Of a stretch of 64,000 bases of DNA, positions 19,912 through 29,367 are shown in pieces. The position numbers and the translations under genes were made by a program. The notes under the pieces are model-generated. The model was given only the letters and a program-made list of their open reading frames with translations. It had not been told where the DNA came from and did no database searches. The number at the start of each line of letters is the position of its first letter. Position 1 is the first letter of the stretch. The stretch covers positions 1-64,000 of the forward strand of contig JAEWQO010000140.1 of the NCBI GenBank assembly GCA_023460315.1, read 5' to 3'. This DNA comes from Actinomycetes bacterium. Lineage in GTDB: Bacteria; Actinomycetota; Coriobacteriia; Coriobacteriales; Eggerthellaceae.

Positions 19912-21492
19912 TTAGAGCTTTACATACCAGAGGTTCTTGAGGTCGGAAATCTCAGCACGCAAACGGTTCAAAACTCCGTCCCCTATCACACCCTCGACGT
20001 TCATGTAAACGAGTGCGCATCGGTCTTCGGGTTTCGTGCCGATCTGCATGGTGGTGATGTTTATGCCCTCCTCGCCCAAGACGGTCCCGATCGTGCCCAT
20101 CCGTCCGGGAGCGTCAACGTACTCAAAGATGAGCGATTGAGTGCCGGGTGCGATATCGATCCGGTAGCCCAAAAGCGATACCAGGCGCGCGGTTTGCGCC
20201 GCGTCTCCCAAAGTGCAGGCCACTTCCGTGCCATCCGCAATGATCGAAACGGCAGATGCATAGCCATCCGCGTCAGGCTTGGCTTGGGTCTCCACCTTGA
20301 TCCCGTGGCGCTGCGCCACCGAATCAGCATTCACGGGAGTGACCGTCGCCGTCTCCCGATAGGAGAGAAGGCCCTTGACTGTGCCGGCAACCAGGATGGA
20401 AGGCTCTGCGTTGGAAAGCGATCCGGCCGCAGTCAGCTTGAGATACTGAGGAATTTCCCCATCGATCTGCGCAAGCATACTCCCCATCATTTGGCACGCA
20501 GGGACATAAGGCCCCACTGCATCCATAACCTCAGGCGGCACCGGTGCCATGTTCACGGCAGTCGGCACGATGGATCCTTCCAAGCCAGCCGCCACGTACT
20601 CGGCCGTCTGCACGCCGGCACGTTGTTGCGCCTCCTTGGTAGCCGCGCCCAGATGAGGAGTGAGGATGGCATTTTCAAATTCATGCAACGGGCTTTCCGT
20701 GCAAGGTTCCGACTCGTACACGTCAATGCCAACCGCCCCCACCTTGCCGGCAGCGAGAAAGTCGGCGAGCGACTCTATATTATAAATGCCGCCACGGGCG
20801 GCGTTCACCAGGATGACGCCGTCTTTCATGCGGGCATATTGCTCCGGCCCGAACATGCCAATGGTCTCCTTGGTCTTGGGCAGGTGCACCGTGATGAAAT
20901 CGGCCAGCGGCACGAGGGCGTCAACGTCGTCATAGAGTGTCACGCCCAGCTGCTCGGCGCGATCAGGACTGCAATAGGGATCATAGCCGATGAGCTTCAT
21001 GCCAAAGGCCTTCGCCCGCTCGGCCACCAGTCCGCCAATGCGGCCCAAACCGAAGATCGCAAGCGTCTTCTCATACAACTCGGTACCGGTAAACCGCCCG
21101 CGCTCCCACTTTCCCTCGTGCATCGAGGCATTGGCCTGCGGAGTCTTCCGAGCGCAGGCAAGCATGAGGCACAATGTCTGCTCGGCGGCAGAAACGATGT
21201 TCGATGTCGGCGCGTTGCAGACGATGACCCCTCGCTCAGTGGCAGCCTCGACGTCAACGTTGTCGACTCCCACGCCGGCACGGCCGATGATCTTGAGGCG
21301 CGTCCCCGCCTCAATGACTTCACGCGTCACCTTCGTGGCAGACCTCACCATGAGGGCATCGTATTCGGGAATCGCGGCCACCAGTTCGTCGGGGTCCATG
21401 TCAAGCCTGACATCAACCACGTACCCCTTGCCGCGGAGAACGTCAAGGCCGGCGTCGGCCAACTTCTCTGCAACCAGAACCTTCTTCGCCAT
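19912..21492 (-). CDS. serA: D-3-phosphoglycerate dehydrogenase
   Basis: This enzyme oxidises 3-phosphoglycerate to 3-phosphohydroxypyruvate, the first step of serine synthesis. It is a type-1 enzyme of 526 aa: catalytic and NAD-binding domain (IFGLGRIGGLVAERAKAFGMKLIGYDPY, HLPKTKETIGMFG, catalytic NAARGGIYN), an intervening ASB domain, and a C-terminal ACT domain (EEGINITTMQIG) for serine feedback. ATG 21492 gives the conserved MAKKVLVAEKL; a GTG at 21504 is the alternative, and neither has a well-spaced ribosome binding site. serC is about 8 kb away. Confidence 0.93.
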   Translation of the reverse strand: MAKKVLVAEKLADAGLDVLRGKGYVVDVRLDMDPDELVAAIPEYDALMVRSATKVTREVIEAGTRLKIIGRAGVGVDNVDVEAATERGVIVCNAPTSNIVSAAEQTLCLMLACARKTPQANASMHEGKWERGRFTGTELYEKTLAIFGLGRIGGLVAERAKAFGMKLIGYDPYCSPDRAEQLGVTLYDDVDALVPLADFITVHLPKTKETIGMFGPEQYARMKDGVILVNAARGGIYNIESLADFLAAGKVGAVGIDVYESEPCTESPLHEFENAILTPHLGAATKEAQQRAGVQTAEYVAAGLEGSIVPTAVNMAPVPPEVMDAVGPYVPACQMMGSMLAQIDGEIPQYLKLTAAGSLSNAEPSILVAGTVKGLLSYRETATVTPVNADSVAQRHGIKVETQAKPDADGYASAVSIIADGTEVACTLGDAAQTARLVSLLGYRIDIAPGTQSLIFEYVDAPGRMGTIGTVLGEEGINITTMQIGTKPEDRCALVYMNVEGVIGDGVLNRLRAEISDLKNLWYVKL

Positions 21493-21802
21493 AAGGGCAA
21501 CCACTCATCCTTCCATCAGCGCACACAACGGCTGTGCATCCTAATCGGCCCGACCATTCCGCCACGCATCGCTGCGCGTCACGCCCATGATAAAGCGAAA
21601 CCATCTCCCGGTGGCGCAAGCGGCCAAAATTACCCATGAAGAGCGAAAGGCGTCGGAGACAGGCCGCCACCCGTCCTCCCCTCCTGACGCATCGGCATAA
21701 GCCAGCCTTCGCGAATGCCCGCCAAATTCAGTGGCAGGCATTCTTTCCGTTTCAAGAGAGGACCCGTTCCATCCGCATGCAAGAGACGCCCAAGAACCGG
21801 CT
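21493..21802. other. Intergenic region between ilvC and serA
   Basis: These 310 bp hold no credible gene. An imperfect hairpin at 21713-21743 (GAATGCC + GCC arms) may end the ilvC transcript, but it has no U-tract. I looked for a T-box core or PhoB-like repeats and found none. Confidence 0.4.
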
Positions 21803-22801
21803 TTAGTCCTTCTTGATCCAGCTGAACATGGAGCGGATGCGCTCGCCGGTCTCCTCGATGGGATGCTGGTTGATGGCCTCGCGCTGCTCGTAGAGCCACG
21901 CATGGCCATTTGCACAATCGTCCATGAACTCTTTGGCAAAGCTGCCGTCCTGGATGCGAGCCAATATTTCTTTCATGGCGGCACGGGACTCGTCGTTGAT
22001 GATTTTGGGACCCGCATAGTATTCGCCATATTCCGCCGTGTTGGAAATGGAGTAGTTCATGAAGTGGATCCCGCTCTCGTACATGAGGTCGACAATCATC
22101 TTCATTTCGTGGTAGACCTCGAAGTACGCGAGCTCAGGCGGGTAACCAGCCTCAGTGAGCGTCTCGAACCCAGCCTTGATCATTTCCACGAGACCGCCGC
22201 AGAGCACGGCCTGTTCGCCAAACAGGTCTTCTTCGGTCTCGTCCTTGAACGTTGACTTGATAATGCCGGAACGCGCGCCGCCGACGCCCCATGCATAGGA
22301 AAGAGCCAAATCCCAGGCATGGCCCGTGTAGTCCTGCCACACGCATGCCAAGTCCGGCACGCCAGACCCTTCGGTATACTGGCGGCGGACAATATGGCCC
22401 GGACCCTTAGGAGCAACCATGATGACATCCACGAATTCCGGTGGAACGATATAGCCGTAATGGACGTTGAAACCATGCGCGAAGGCGAGGGCGTCCCCTT
22501 CCTTCAAATGAGGAGCGATATGCTCTTCATAGATGGCTGCCTGTATCTCATCAGGAATGAGAACCATGATGAGATCGGCCTCCTCAGCAGCCTGATCCAT
22601 GGTGCAAACCTTGAGTCCCGCCTCCTCGGCCTTCGCCCATGACGACGACCCTTCGCGCAGGCCAACACGCACGTCGCATCCCGAGTCCATGAGGTTGAGC
22701 GCATGGGCATGGCCCTGGCTGCCATAGCCGATGACGGCAACTTTGCGCTCTTGAATGATCCTCGGATCGACGTCCTTTTCGTGATAGATTGTAACAGCCA
22801 T
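21803..22801 (-). CDS. ilvC: Ketol-acid reductoisomerase
   Basis: This NADPH enzyme isomerises and reduces acetolactate or acetohydroxybutyrate in valine/isoleucine synthesis. It is a class I enzyme of 332 aa: Rossmann motif [19 protein letters not shown], the acidic Mg-binding [12 protein letters not shown], and the C-terminal knotted helical domain. ATG 22801 (AGGA about 10 nt upstream) is chosen over an 11-codon extension. It lies 109 bp downstream of ilvN, so it is probably part of the T-box-controlled unit. Confidence 0.97.
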   Translation of the reverse strand: MAVTIYHEKDVDPRIIQERKVAVIGYGSQGHAHALNLMDSGCDVRVGLREGSSSWAKAEEAGLKVCTMDQAAEEADLIMVLIPDEIQAAIYEEHIAPHLKEGDALAFAHGFNVHYGYIVPPEFVDVIMVAPKGPGHIVRRQYTEGSGVPDLACVWQDYTGHAWDLALSYAWGVGGARSGIIKSTFKDETEEDLFGEQAVLCGGLVEMIKAGFETLTEAGYPPELAYFEVYHEMKMIVDLMYESGIHFMNYSISNTAEYGEYYAGPKIINDESRAAMKEILARIQDGSFAKEFMDDCANGHAWLYEQREAINQHPIEETGERIRSMFSWIKKD

Positions 22802-22910
22802 GTTGGTTTTTTCCTTTCTCCTGGCTGATTTCACTGAGATGAACCCCTATTGAACAGCACGGCAAGGCACAGTCCCCTTCTCTCCGGCGACGAAGAGGAG
22901 AGGATCGGCG

Positions 22911-23396
22911 CTAGGTTTCCTTGCTTGTACGCGACATCGCGATCTTCCCGGTGCGCGTGATTTCCTTGATGCCATAGGCGCGAAACAGATCCTCGAGACC
23001 TTTCAGCTTGTCTTCATCCCCCGTCGCCTCGATCATGAGCGAGCTCTTTCCGACGTCCACGATCTTGGCCCGGAAGATGTTGGCGATCTCAATGATCTCA
23101 TTGCGCCGATCCGGCTGGGCGTTCACCTTGAACAGAACCAACTCGCGTTCGATGGCCGCATCGTTGGTGAGGTCGGTAATTTTATGGACGCTGATCAGCT
23201 TGTGCAGCTGTTTGGTGATCTGCTCGTAGGCGACGTCATCGGCTTTCACGATGGCTGTCACACGCGACATGGTGGGATTTTCGGTCGGTCCAACAGACAG
23301 CGACTCGATGTTGAAGCCGCGGCGGGATATGAGCCCCGTCACGCGCGAGAGCACGCCCGGCTTGTTTTCCACGAGAACGGAAAGGATATGTCTCAT
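22911..23396 (-). CDS. ilvN: Acetolactate synthase small (regulatory) subunit
   Basis: This 161-aa regulatory subunit has an N-terminal ACT domain (HILSVLVENKPGVLSRVTGLISRRGFNIESLSVG) that binds valine, and a C-terminal ALS_ss_C domain (IMIEATGDEDKLKGLEDLFRAYGI-like). Its start overlaps the ilvB stop by 4 bp, matching the stoichiometric AHAS complex. Confidence 0.96.
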   Translation of the reverse strand: MRHILSVLVENKPGVLSRVTGLISRRGFNIESLSVGPTENPTMSRVTAIVKADDVAYEQITKQLHKLISVHKITDLTNDAAIERELVLFKVNAQPDRRNEIIEIANIFRAKIVDVGKSSLMIEATGDEDKLKGLEDLFRAYGIKEITRTGKIAMSRTSKET

Positions 23397-25336
23397 CGTG
23401 CACCCCCTTCCTCGGCTGCCGAATCCGCCTCAGGCACGGAGGTCCTCACCGCGCCGACCGCCACATCAATGGCACCGATGGCCTGAGAAAGAGCGCTTCC
23501 TGGGGCGACCATGGGATACACGTTCTGCTCGCGAGAAATGACGACGTCGAGCAGATAGGGACCTTGGGCCTTCAGCATCCGGGACAGCGCCTCGTCAAGA
23601 TCGGCCGGAGCGGACACCCGCTCGCCCTCCCAGCCATAGGCGTCAGCCAGTTTCACGAAATCCGGATTCGATTCCAGCAGCGTGCAGGAATAGCGCTCGT
23701 CATAGAACAGCTTCTGCCACTGGTGCACCATCCCGAGGCACCGGTTGTCCATAAGAAGCACCTTGACCGGAACATGATTGATGGCAGCAGTCGCCATCTC
23801 CTGGCTGTTCATCTGAAACGAGCCGTCTCCCGCCACGCAAACGACCACCTTATCGGGACAACCGATGGCCGCCCCGATCGCCGCCGGGAAGCCAAAGCCC
23901 ATAGTGCCCAGTCCTCCCGACGAGATAAACGTGCGGGGAACCTCGCGGGAGATGTGCTGGGCAGCCCACATCTGATGTTGGCCGACTTCGGTCACAACGA
24001 TGCTCCGCTCAGGATCCAACGAGTCGGAGAGCCGTTCCATGACGATCTCGGGAACGATCTCGTCAGAAAATTCTGCCACATCAGGATGGTAAAAGGGAAA
24101 GCGGGCTCGCCATTGCGCTATCTGGGCAACCCACTCCTGGGTCACAGGAGAGGCGCCCTCCTTATGCAGCGCGACAACAATCCCCCCAAGCACGCCCTTG
24201 AGGTCGCCAACGATGGGCACCTGCGCTTCGCGGACCTTGCCGATCTCGGCGGGATCGATGTCGATGTGAATGACTTCCGCATGCGGCGCGAACTTGTCCA
24301 GCTTTCCGGTCACGCGATCTGAGAACCGTGCGCCGGCCGCAATGATCAAGCTGCTTTCCGTCATGGCCATATTCGCGTATTTCGATCCATGCATGCCCAC
24401 GGGTCCAAGATTGAGCGGATGGGACGTAGGAAAGGCTCCTTTTCCCATGAGGGAAGTCACCACGGGAATCTGCATGGTTTCCGCGAGGTCGAGCAGTTCT
24501 TTGGAGGCGCCGGAAGACACGATGCCGCCGCCGACATACAACACCGGCCGAGGCGCGCGCCTGATATGCGAGACAGCCTGCCTGATCTGCTTCGCGTTTC
24601 CCCGATAAGTCGGTTTGTATGACGGCAGGTTCACGCTGTCGGGATACTCGAACACCATGTCCTCTGACGCCAAATCAGACGGAACGTCGATGAGTACAGG
24701 GCCGGGACGCCCGGTTTTGGCAATGTGGAATGCCTCACGAAAGGTCTGTGCAAGCTCATCGGTGGTCTGCAAAAGGTAGCTGTGCTTCACCACCGGCATG
24801 GAAATGCCCACGATGTCGGATTCCTGAAACGAGTCGGTCCCGATGACGCCGCGCGGCACCTGGCCCGTGATGACGACAAGGGGAACGCTGTCCATGTAGG
24901 CGGTCGCAATGCCGGTGACCGTGTTGGTGGCACCAGGGCCGCTTGTCACAACCACCACGCCCACATTGCCCGTCGCGCGCGCATAGCCGTCGGCCTCGTG
25001 GACCGCTCCCTGTTCATGCCGGGAGAGCACATGCCTGATCTGCTTGGAGTCATACAGGGCATCGTATATCTTGATGGCTTGGCCCCCGGGATAGCCGAAG
25101 ACGAGATCGACCCCTTCGGCCTCCAGGGAGGCGACCACCGCCTGGGCGCCCGTCATGCATTTTCCCTGCTTGGCCGTATGGCTTCCCTGACCGCGCGGGG
25201 CCCCGACCGCCGAGGCGCTGGCTTGGGCAGGCCTCGCCACGGACCCCGCAAGGGAAGCTTCGCGCTTCGGCACAGAAGAATCCTCGCTCGCCCGCATCGC
25301 ATCGGGCGTCTTGTTGTCCTTGCGTGCATTCGTCAT
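23393..25336 (-). CDS. ilvB: Acetolactate synthase large (catalytic) subunit
   Basis: This ThDP/FAD enzyme condenses pyruvate with pyruvate or 2-oxobutyrate. From about residue 61 it is a normal large subunit: [25 protein letters not shown], the catalytic Glu region, and the ThDP/Mg motif [28 protein letters not shown]. The first 60 residues are a low-complexity Ala/Ser/Arg extension. ATG 25336 overlaps the ilvD stop (ATGA), which supports it; an internal ATG at 25156 with CAGGG 7 nt upstream would give a standard-length enzyme. Confidence 0.94.
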   Translation of the reverse strand: MTNARKDNKTPDAMRASEDSSVPKREASLAGSVARPAQASASAVGAPRGQGSHTAKQGKCMTGAQAVVASLEAEGVDLVFGYPGGQAIKIYDALYDSKQIRHVLSRHEQGAVHEADGYARATGNVGVVVVTSGPGATNTVTGIATAYMDSVPLVVITGQVPRGVIGTDSFQESDIVGISMPVVKHSYLLQTTDELAQTFREAFHIAKTGRPGPVLIDVPSDLASEDMVFEYPDSVNLPSYKPTYRGNAKQIRQAVSHIRRAPRPVLYVGGGIVSSGASKELLDLAETMQIPVVTSLMGKGAFPTSHPLNLGPVGMHGSKYANMAMTESSLIIAAGARFSDRVTGKLDKFAPHAEVIHIDIDPAEIGKVREAQVPIVGDLKGVLGGIVVALHKEGASPVTQEWVAQIAQWRARFPFYHPDVAEFSDEIVPEIVMERLSDSLDPERSIVVTEVGQHQMWAAQHISREVPRTFISSGGLGTMGFGFPAAIGAAIGCPDKVVVCVAGDGSFQMNSQEMATAAINHVPVKVLLMDNRCLGMVHQWQKLFYDERYSCTLLESNPDFVKLADAYGWEGERVSAPADLDEALSRMLKAQGPYLLDVVISREQNVYPMVAPGSALSQAIGAIDVAVGAVRTSVPEADSAAEEGGAR

Positions 25337-27015
25337 GAGACATACGCCCCCTCGTCTGCGGATGACACGAGCTTCGCATACTTGGCCAGCACGCCATGAT
25401 CATGTTTCGGCGCAGGCTGTCGCCATGCGGCACGCCGACGCTCCCATTCGGAGTCCTCCACATCGAGCCGGAGCGAGCCGCCTTCAATATCAACCGTGAC
25501 GAGATCGCCCTCTTCGATGAGGGCGATGGGCCCACCCGCAGCCGCCTCAGGACTCACATGGCCAATAGCAGGGCCTTTCGTCGCTCCCGAAAATCGTCCG
25601 TCGGTGATGAGGGCCACGCTTGTCGACAGCCCCATCCCCACAATCGAGGAGGTGGGAGTCAGCATCTCGCGCATTCCGGGACCCCCCTTTGGACCTTCAT
25701 AGCGTATGACCACGACATCGCCCGCCACGATGGCCCCTGAGTCGATAGCCGCACAGGCGGCTTCCTCAGAGTCAAACACGCGCGCTGGACCCGTATGATT
25801 CATCATGGAGGGATCAACTGCCGACTTTTTGACGATGGCGCCGTCGGGGGCGATATTGCCATGGAGCACACGCAGGGCGCCCACCGGGCTAAACGGGTTG
25901 TCGGAGGAACGACATACCTCACCGTCGGCCTCGATGCCGCGCGCGGCCAGACTCGTCAGATACTCGCCCATCGTGCCCATGCAGGTAAGGGCATCGCGGT
26001 CGATCAGACCAAGCTTGTCCAGTTCGGCAATGACGACCGGAACGCCTCCGACCTCATAGAGATCGGACAGGGGCCTTGGTCCTGAAGGCTGAAGCTTCAC
26101 GAGGTGCGGCGTGCGGGAGCTTGCCGCATCCCAATCGTCCATGGTGATGGGATATCCCGCTTCTCGTGCGATGGCGGTCAGGTGCAGCACCGTGTTTGTG
26201 GAGCCGCCAAATGCCATATCGCATTCCATGGCGTTGCGTATGGCTGCCCCGTTCACGATGTCGCGCGCCGTGATCCCCCGCTCAAGAAGCTCCATCACCT
26301 TCATGCCGGCATGCTTCGCCAGACGGATGCGCTCCGAATAAACGGCAGGGATGGTCCCATTGCCGGGCAGGGCGATGCCGAGCGCCTCACAGAGGCAATT
26401 CATGGAATTAGCCGTGAACATGCCCGAACAGCTTCCACAGGTGGGACATGCCGTGTCTTCGTAGCGCTTGAGCTCCTCTTCGGTCATGGTCCCATGCTGG
26501 ACCGCCGCCGCGCCGTCGAACAACGTGTTGAGATCGGTGGTGGGACCGCATCCGCCAGGCTGTTTGCCAGCCAGCATGGGACCGCCCGACACGAACACCG
26601 TGGGAATGTCCACGCGCAGCGCTCCCAGCAGCATGCCAGGCACGACTTTGTCGCAATTTGGAATGCAGACAAGCGCATCGAAAGCGTGTCCCTGGACGGC
26701 ACATTCCAAGGAATCGGCGATGACCTCGCGCGATACGAGCGAATAGTGCATTCCCTCATGGTTCATGGCAATGCCGTCACACACGCCTATGGTGGATATC
26801 TCAAACGGCACCCCGCCCGCCAGGTAGATGCCCGCCTTCACGGCCTCGGCGATCTTGTCAAGGTTATTGTGGCCCGGAATGATGTCATTGCGGGAATTGA
26901 GCACGGCGATGAGGGGCCTCTTCATCTCCTCGTCGGTGATGCCATCGGCCTTCAGCAGACTGCGGTGCGGCGCACGGGCGACACCGGCAGTGACAGCTTC
27001 GCTTCTCAGCTGCAT
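25333..27015 (-). CDS. ilvD: Dihydroxy-acid dehydratase
   Basis: This Fe-S dehydratase (560 aa) converts dihydroxyisovalerate or dihydroxymethylvalerate to the 2-oxo acids. Cluster cysteines are visible in [12 protein letters not shown] and [19 protein letters not shown], and the C-terminal [13 protein letters not shown] motif is present. It is the first gene of the ilvD-B-N(-C) unit and lies 32 bp behind an intrinsic terminator that belongs to an isoleucine T-box leader. ATG 27015 has GGGAG upstream; the open frame extending beyond it runs through the leader and is not coding. Confidence 0.96.
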   Translation of the reverse strand: MQLRSEAVTAGVARAPHRSLLKADGITDEEMKRPLIAVLNSRNDIIPGHNNLDKIAEAVKAGIYLAGGVPFEISTIGVCDGIAMNHEGMHYSLVSREVIADSLECAVQGHAFDALVCIPNCDKVVPGMLLGALRVDIPTVFVSGGPMLAGKQPGGCGPTTDLNTLFDGAAAVQHGTMTEEELKRYEDTACPTCGSCSGMFTANSMNCLCEALGIALPGNGTIPAVYSERIRLAKHAGMKVMELLERGITARDIVNGAAIRNAMECDMAFGGSTNTVLHLTAIAREAGYPITMDDWDAASSRTPHLVKLQPSGPRPLSDLYEVGGVPVVIAELDKLGLIDRDALTCMGTMGEYLTSLAARGIEADGEVCRSSDNPFSPVGALRVLHGNIAPDGAIVKKSAVDPSMMNHTGPARVFDSEEAACAAIDSGAIVAGDVVVIRYEGPKGGPGMREMLTPTSSIVGMGLSTSVALITDGRFSGATKGPAIGHVSPEAAAGGPIALIEEGDLVTVDIEGGSLRLDVEDSEWERRRAAWRQPAPKHDHGVLAKYAKLVSSADEGAYVS

Positions 27016-27046
27016 TTCGCTTTTCTCCCTTCCTCGATCACGCCAT

Positions 27047-27325
27047 AAAAAAATCCTGCTGCAGGTAAGCTGCACCAGGACCTCAGAAGAAAGAGAGACG
27101 CTACATTCCACACAACGGTGAAACGATATCTCAATCAGACTGGTAACGGAGTCGCCGGCTCAGCCTACTTGCTCCGCGCACGGCCGGAGATTGTCCGATC
27201 ATGACACGAAACGTTCGATCCAAACTGCTCGGAGGTGGCTTTCGAACCGCCCACCACCGGCTCGCAGCATCCGCCGGCTCTCTGAAGATGGGTTCGTTTC
27301 TACTATCCTCGTCAACGCATTTCGT
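27047..27325 (-). promoter_or_regulatory. T-box riboswitch, probably tRNA-Ile responsive, with terminator
   Basis: Read on the minus strand, a basal helix (ACGAAA..CGTT with AACGTTTCGT) encloses AGTA and then the conserved Stem I apex AGAGAGCCGGCGG/CTGCGAGCCGG. The 3' side of the specifier loop reads GGATCG just above the basal helix, giving AUC (Ile). Downstream, a terminator at 27047-27080 (TCCTGGTGCAG/CTGCAGCAGGA followed by seven T) contains TGGT, complementary to an ACCA tRNA end, but the canonical antiterminator T-box core is degenerate. Uncharged tRNA-Ile would favour readthrough into ilvD. The Stem I call is strong; the specifier identity and antiterminator are inference. Confidence 0.75.
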
Positions 27326-27345
27326 CTATGAACTTGTTGCCAAGC

Positions 27346-27373
27346 AGTATACCCCACCATTTCCCTCACGCAA
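27346..27373 (-). promoter_or_regulatory. Promoter of the ilv T-box leader
   Basis: TATACT (-10, 27346-27351) and TTGCGT (-35, 27368-27373) are separated by 16 bp on the minus strand. Transcription would begin about 10-15 bases before the T-box basal helix. Confidence 0.6.
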
Positions 27374-27553
27374 GAAGTACTTCGAAATGCGAGAGTCTGC
27401 ACGGGAACTCCACAGGCCGTGCGGCGGCGTTGCGCTTCGGCCACACCGCGGGCCAGTGCTCCGCGGGTTGGACTCGCAGCCGAAAACGCGAATGCTCCGA
27501 AGGGGCGAATGCCCGCAGACAGCATTAAAGGCAGGGCTTTGCCGCACGTGGTC
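27374..27553. other. Short intergenic stretch downstream of crcB
   Basis: No gene and no clear terminator for the crcB operon were found here. The sequence contains a short duplication of CGAATGC (twice near 27490-27515) and nothing else recognisable. Confidence 0.35.
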
Positions 27554-27931
27554 TCATAAAGGCAAGGCTCGACCAAGTGCGAGCCCAGCCAATCCAGCAA
27601 GCATCGAGAACGCCGCCATGGACACCGCATGCACGACAGCCATGCGACGCCGACCTTCCTCAAGGTAACGTGCGCTTTCAACGCTCGCCGTCGAAAAGGT
27701 GGTATACCCACCTATCACTCCCGTCCCCACAATCCTTTCCCAATCGCCCGTCAAGATGAAAGAGATCGATGCACCCGTCAGTACACCGAGAACAAACGAA
27801 CCCGTTACGTTGATCGCCATCGTGCCGAGCAAAAACTCGGTGCGGTTGACCCGGTGGATCGCCCCATCGAGCATGACGCGCAAAACGCTGCCCAAGCCTC
27901 CGCCCAACGCAGTCAGCACCAGCGTCATCAT
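27554..27931 (-). CDS. crcB: CrcB/Fluc fluoride channel subunit (second of pair)
   Basis: A 125-aa four-helix membrane protein of the CrcB/Fluc family, which exports fluoride. It has GGGLGSVLRVMLDG at the first helix, the conserved NVTGSFVLGVLTG, and the GGYTTFSTASVES motif whose Phe/Thr line the fluoride pore. It overlaps the upstream crcB by 4 bp. Paired unlike copies suggest a heterodimeric channel, as known for other paired CrcB proteins. Confidence 0.92.
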   Translation of the reverse strand: MMTLVLTALGGGLGSVLRVMLDGAIHRVNRTEFLLGTMAINVTGSFVLGVLTGASISFILTGDWERIVGTGVIGGYTTFSTASVESARYLEEGRRRMAVVHAVSMAAFSMLAGLAGLALGRALPL

Positions 27932-28389
27932 TGCATACCGCCTTTACGGGAATCGCGGCGACCGGGAAAAGGGCGCAGGGTGAAAAGGGATCTTGCAAGC
28001 TTTATCCCCAGCCACGCACATGCTATGCCAAGCACCACGCTTGCAAGGGCATACGACCATCCGATCCAACTTCCATCGCTTATCAGCCTATCGGTCTCCA
28101 CTATGAAAGCACTGTAGGTGGTAAAGCCTCCGCAGAGGCCGGTGCCCAGGCCAAGGCGGGCAGTTTTCAGCCACCCTTCGTCCTTTCCCAGAAAAAGCAA
28201 CGATTCAAGGAGGAATCCCAGAGCGAGCGATCCTGCGAGGTTGATGGCAAACGTCGTCAAGGGAAAAGCGCCCGCTGCCGCAGGATAGGCGTGGGAGAGC
28301 GCGTCACGCGCCGCCGTCCCCATGCATCCCCCCAAGAAAACAACTACAAGCTCACAGGCTTTCTTCCGCTTCTTGGTTACCGCGAACAT
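27928..28389 (-). CDS. crcB: CrcB/Fluc fluoride channel subunit (first of pair)
   Basis: A 153-aa CrcB with four hydrophobic segments: GGCMGTAARDALS, INLAGSLALGFLLESLL and GLCGGFTTYSAFIVE are the family motifs. A charged N-terminal tail (MFAVTKKRKK) makes it longer than its partner. It overlaps the stop region of the upstream Usp-like gene by 13 bp and the next crcB by 4 bp, and lies under a fluoride riboswitch. Confidence 0.92.
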   Translation of the reverse strand: MFAVTKKRKKACELVVVFLGGCMGTAARDALSHAYPAAAGAFPLTTFAINLAGSLALGFLLESLLFLGKDEGWLKTARLGLGTGLCGGFTTYSAFIVETDRLISDGSWIGWSYALASVVLGIACAWLGIKLARSLFTLRPFPGRRDSRKGGMQ

Positions 28390-28874
28390 ACGCCCGCGTC
28401 CTCCCTGTCGCTCAATTTCGGATGCTGGGGCACAATGACCACCGGACGCGGCTGAATCCGAACAAGGATAGAAGCGACCTTTCCGCCCACCGTTTCCCGC
28501 ATCACCGCTTTCGGGCCTTCCTCTCGGTCGCCTATCACAATAAGCTCTGCGTCCACCTCCTGCGCGATCTGAGCCAAGGCCTGCCCCGCACTCCCCCTGC
28601 AGCAGACAAGCTTCCAGACACTGTCGGAATCCTCCATGCCACGACCCAGGCGTGCCTCCAGTCCTTCCCGTATCTCGTTGTCGGCAAACCCGCCATTCAC
28701 AAGGTCGGGATCAAGGCTCGAAGCATGCCCCGCCGCACCCTGGTAACCATGGGCGTCGGCATAGACGAACACGACATCGGCCTGCAAGGCGCGCGCAAGG
28801 CGCTTGACGCTTGACACGACGCGATCATTTTGTTGGGGAATGACGCCGACAACTATTTGACATCGATCTTCCAT
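28377..28874 (-). CDS. Universal stress protein-like (UspA-fold) protein
   Basis: A 165-aa cytosolic protein with a UspA-type Rossmann-like fold: QIVVGVIPQQNDRVVSSVKRLARALQADVVFVYAD at the start, ELIVIGDREEG in the middle and GGKVASILVRIQPRPVVIVP at the end. The usual GxxGSxxxxVxxxxxCPVxVV ATP motif is altered (ETVGGKVASILVRIQPRPVVIV). It is the first gene behind the fluoride riboswitch and overlaps crcB, so it is presumably fluoride-induced; its role there is unknown. ATG 28874 has AAAGGAAGGG upstream. Confidence 0.75.
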   Translation of the reverse strand: MEDRCQIVVGVIPQQNDRVVSSVKRLARALQADVVFVYADAHGYQGAAGHASSLDPDLVNGGFADNEIREGLEARLGRGMEDSDSVWKLVCCRGSAGQALAQIAQEVDAELIVIGDREEGPKAVMRETVGGKVASILVRIQPRPVVIVPQHPKLSDREDAGVCSR

Positions 28875-28948
28875 GGCAACCCTTCCTTTGTCACAAGCGA
28901 AACGACCGCATCGGTTTCGCACAAAGCCAGACAGCCCATCGAGGCAAT

Positions 28949-29034
28949 AAAAAAAGCCGATGCCTGCCTCATGCAGGAGTCATCAGCCAATGGCGGTTCG
29001 GGCATTCTGCCCGGGGAGAAACTCCATTCCCTTG
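28949..29034 (-). promoter_or_regulatory. Fluoride (crcB-motif) riboswitch with overlapping terminator
   Basis: On the minus strand, GGGAATGGAGTTTCTCCC is followed by a GC hairpin, AACCGCCATTGG and GCTGATGACTCCTGC, which matches the fluoride aptamer consensus. The aptamer spans about 28973-29034. Its 3' strand re-pairs into a terminator (28949-28987: GCTGATG..CCTGC with GCAGG..CATCGGC, then seven T). Fluoride binding should stop terminator formation and turn on the Usp-crcB-crcB genes 75 bp downstream. A weak promoter (TTCCAA-17-TTATCT) sits just upstream. Confidence 0.9.
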
Positions 29035-29367
29035 CACGCTAAGATAACACGAACGCCATCCCCTTTGGAATGGCGCAGCACAAAGAACAGAGAATCAAAG
29101 TGTCTGCGGCGCACAGAGTCCAGAGGCGAGAAAGCAAACGTGCGGCTTGCCTGCGCGGATCAGCGGAGGCCCTCGACGCCACCGCACCCTAATCCCTCTT
29201 GGCACCTCCAAGAACGGCTTCCCTCTAGCTTCATGCAGCCTCCCGCATGCTCGCGCATAAGGGACTGGCCAGAGCCGAATGCGTTGAGAGATCCGACAGG
29301 CCAGGGCTTTGGACGGGAGGGTGGCGCCCCGTGCAGCATGCCGCCCTCCCGCCCAGCAAAGGCTTGC
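29035..29367. other. Intergenic region between serC and the fluoride operon
   Basis: The first part carries the putative promoter of the fluoride riboswitch. A hairpin at 29315-29350 (GGGAGGG/CCCTCCC arms plus GGC/GCC) lies just after serC and may end its transcript, without a U-tract. No further gene is seen. Confidence 0.45.

Noticed and set aside
21505..21802. T-box or riboswitch before serA
   Set aside because: No AGAGAG/GCGAACC-type Stem I, no T-box core and no terminator with U-tract were found.
27200..27300. tRNA-like GGTTCGAA string and a possible leader peptide in the ilv leader
   Set aside because: The arms do not fold as a tRNA, and the short frame (about 23 codons) is not enriched in Ile, Leu or Val; both are explained by the T-box Stem I.
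27199..27711. Minus-strand 170-codon frame across the ilv leader
   Set aside because: It runs through the T-box structure and the crcB 3' end and has no domain; the conservation seen is RNA structure, not protein.
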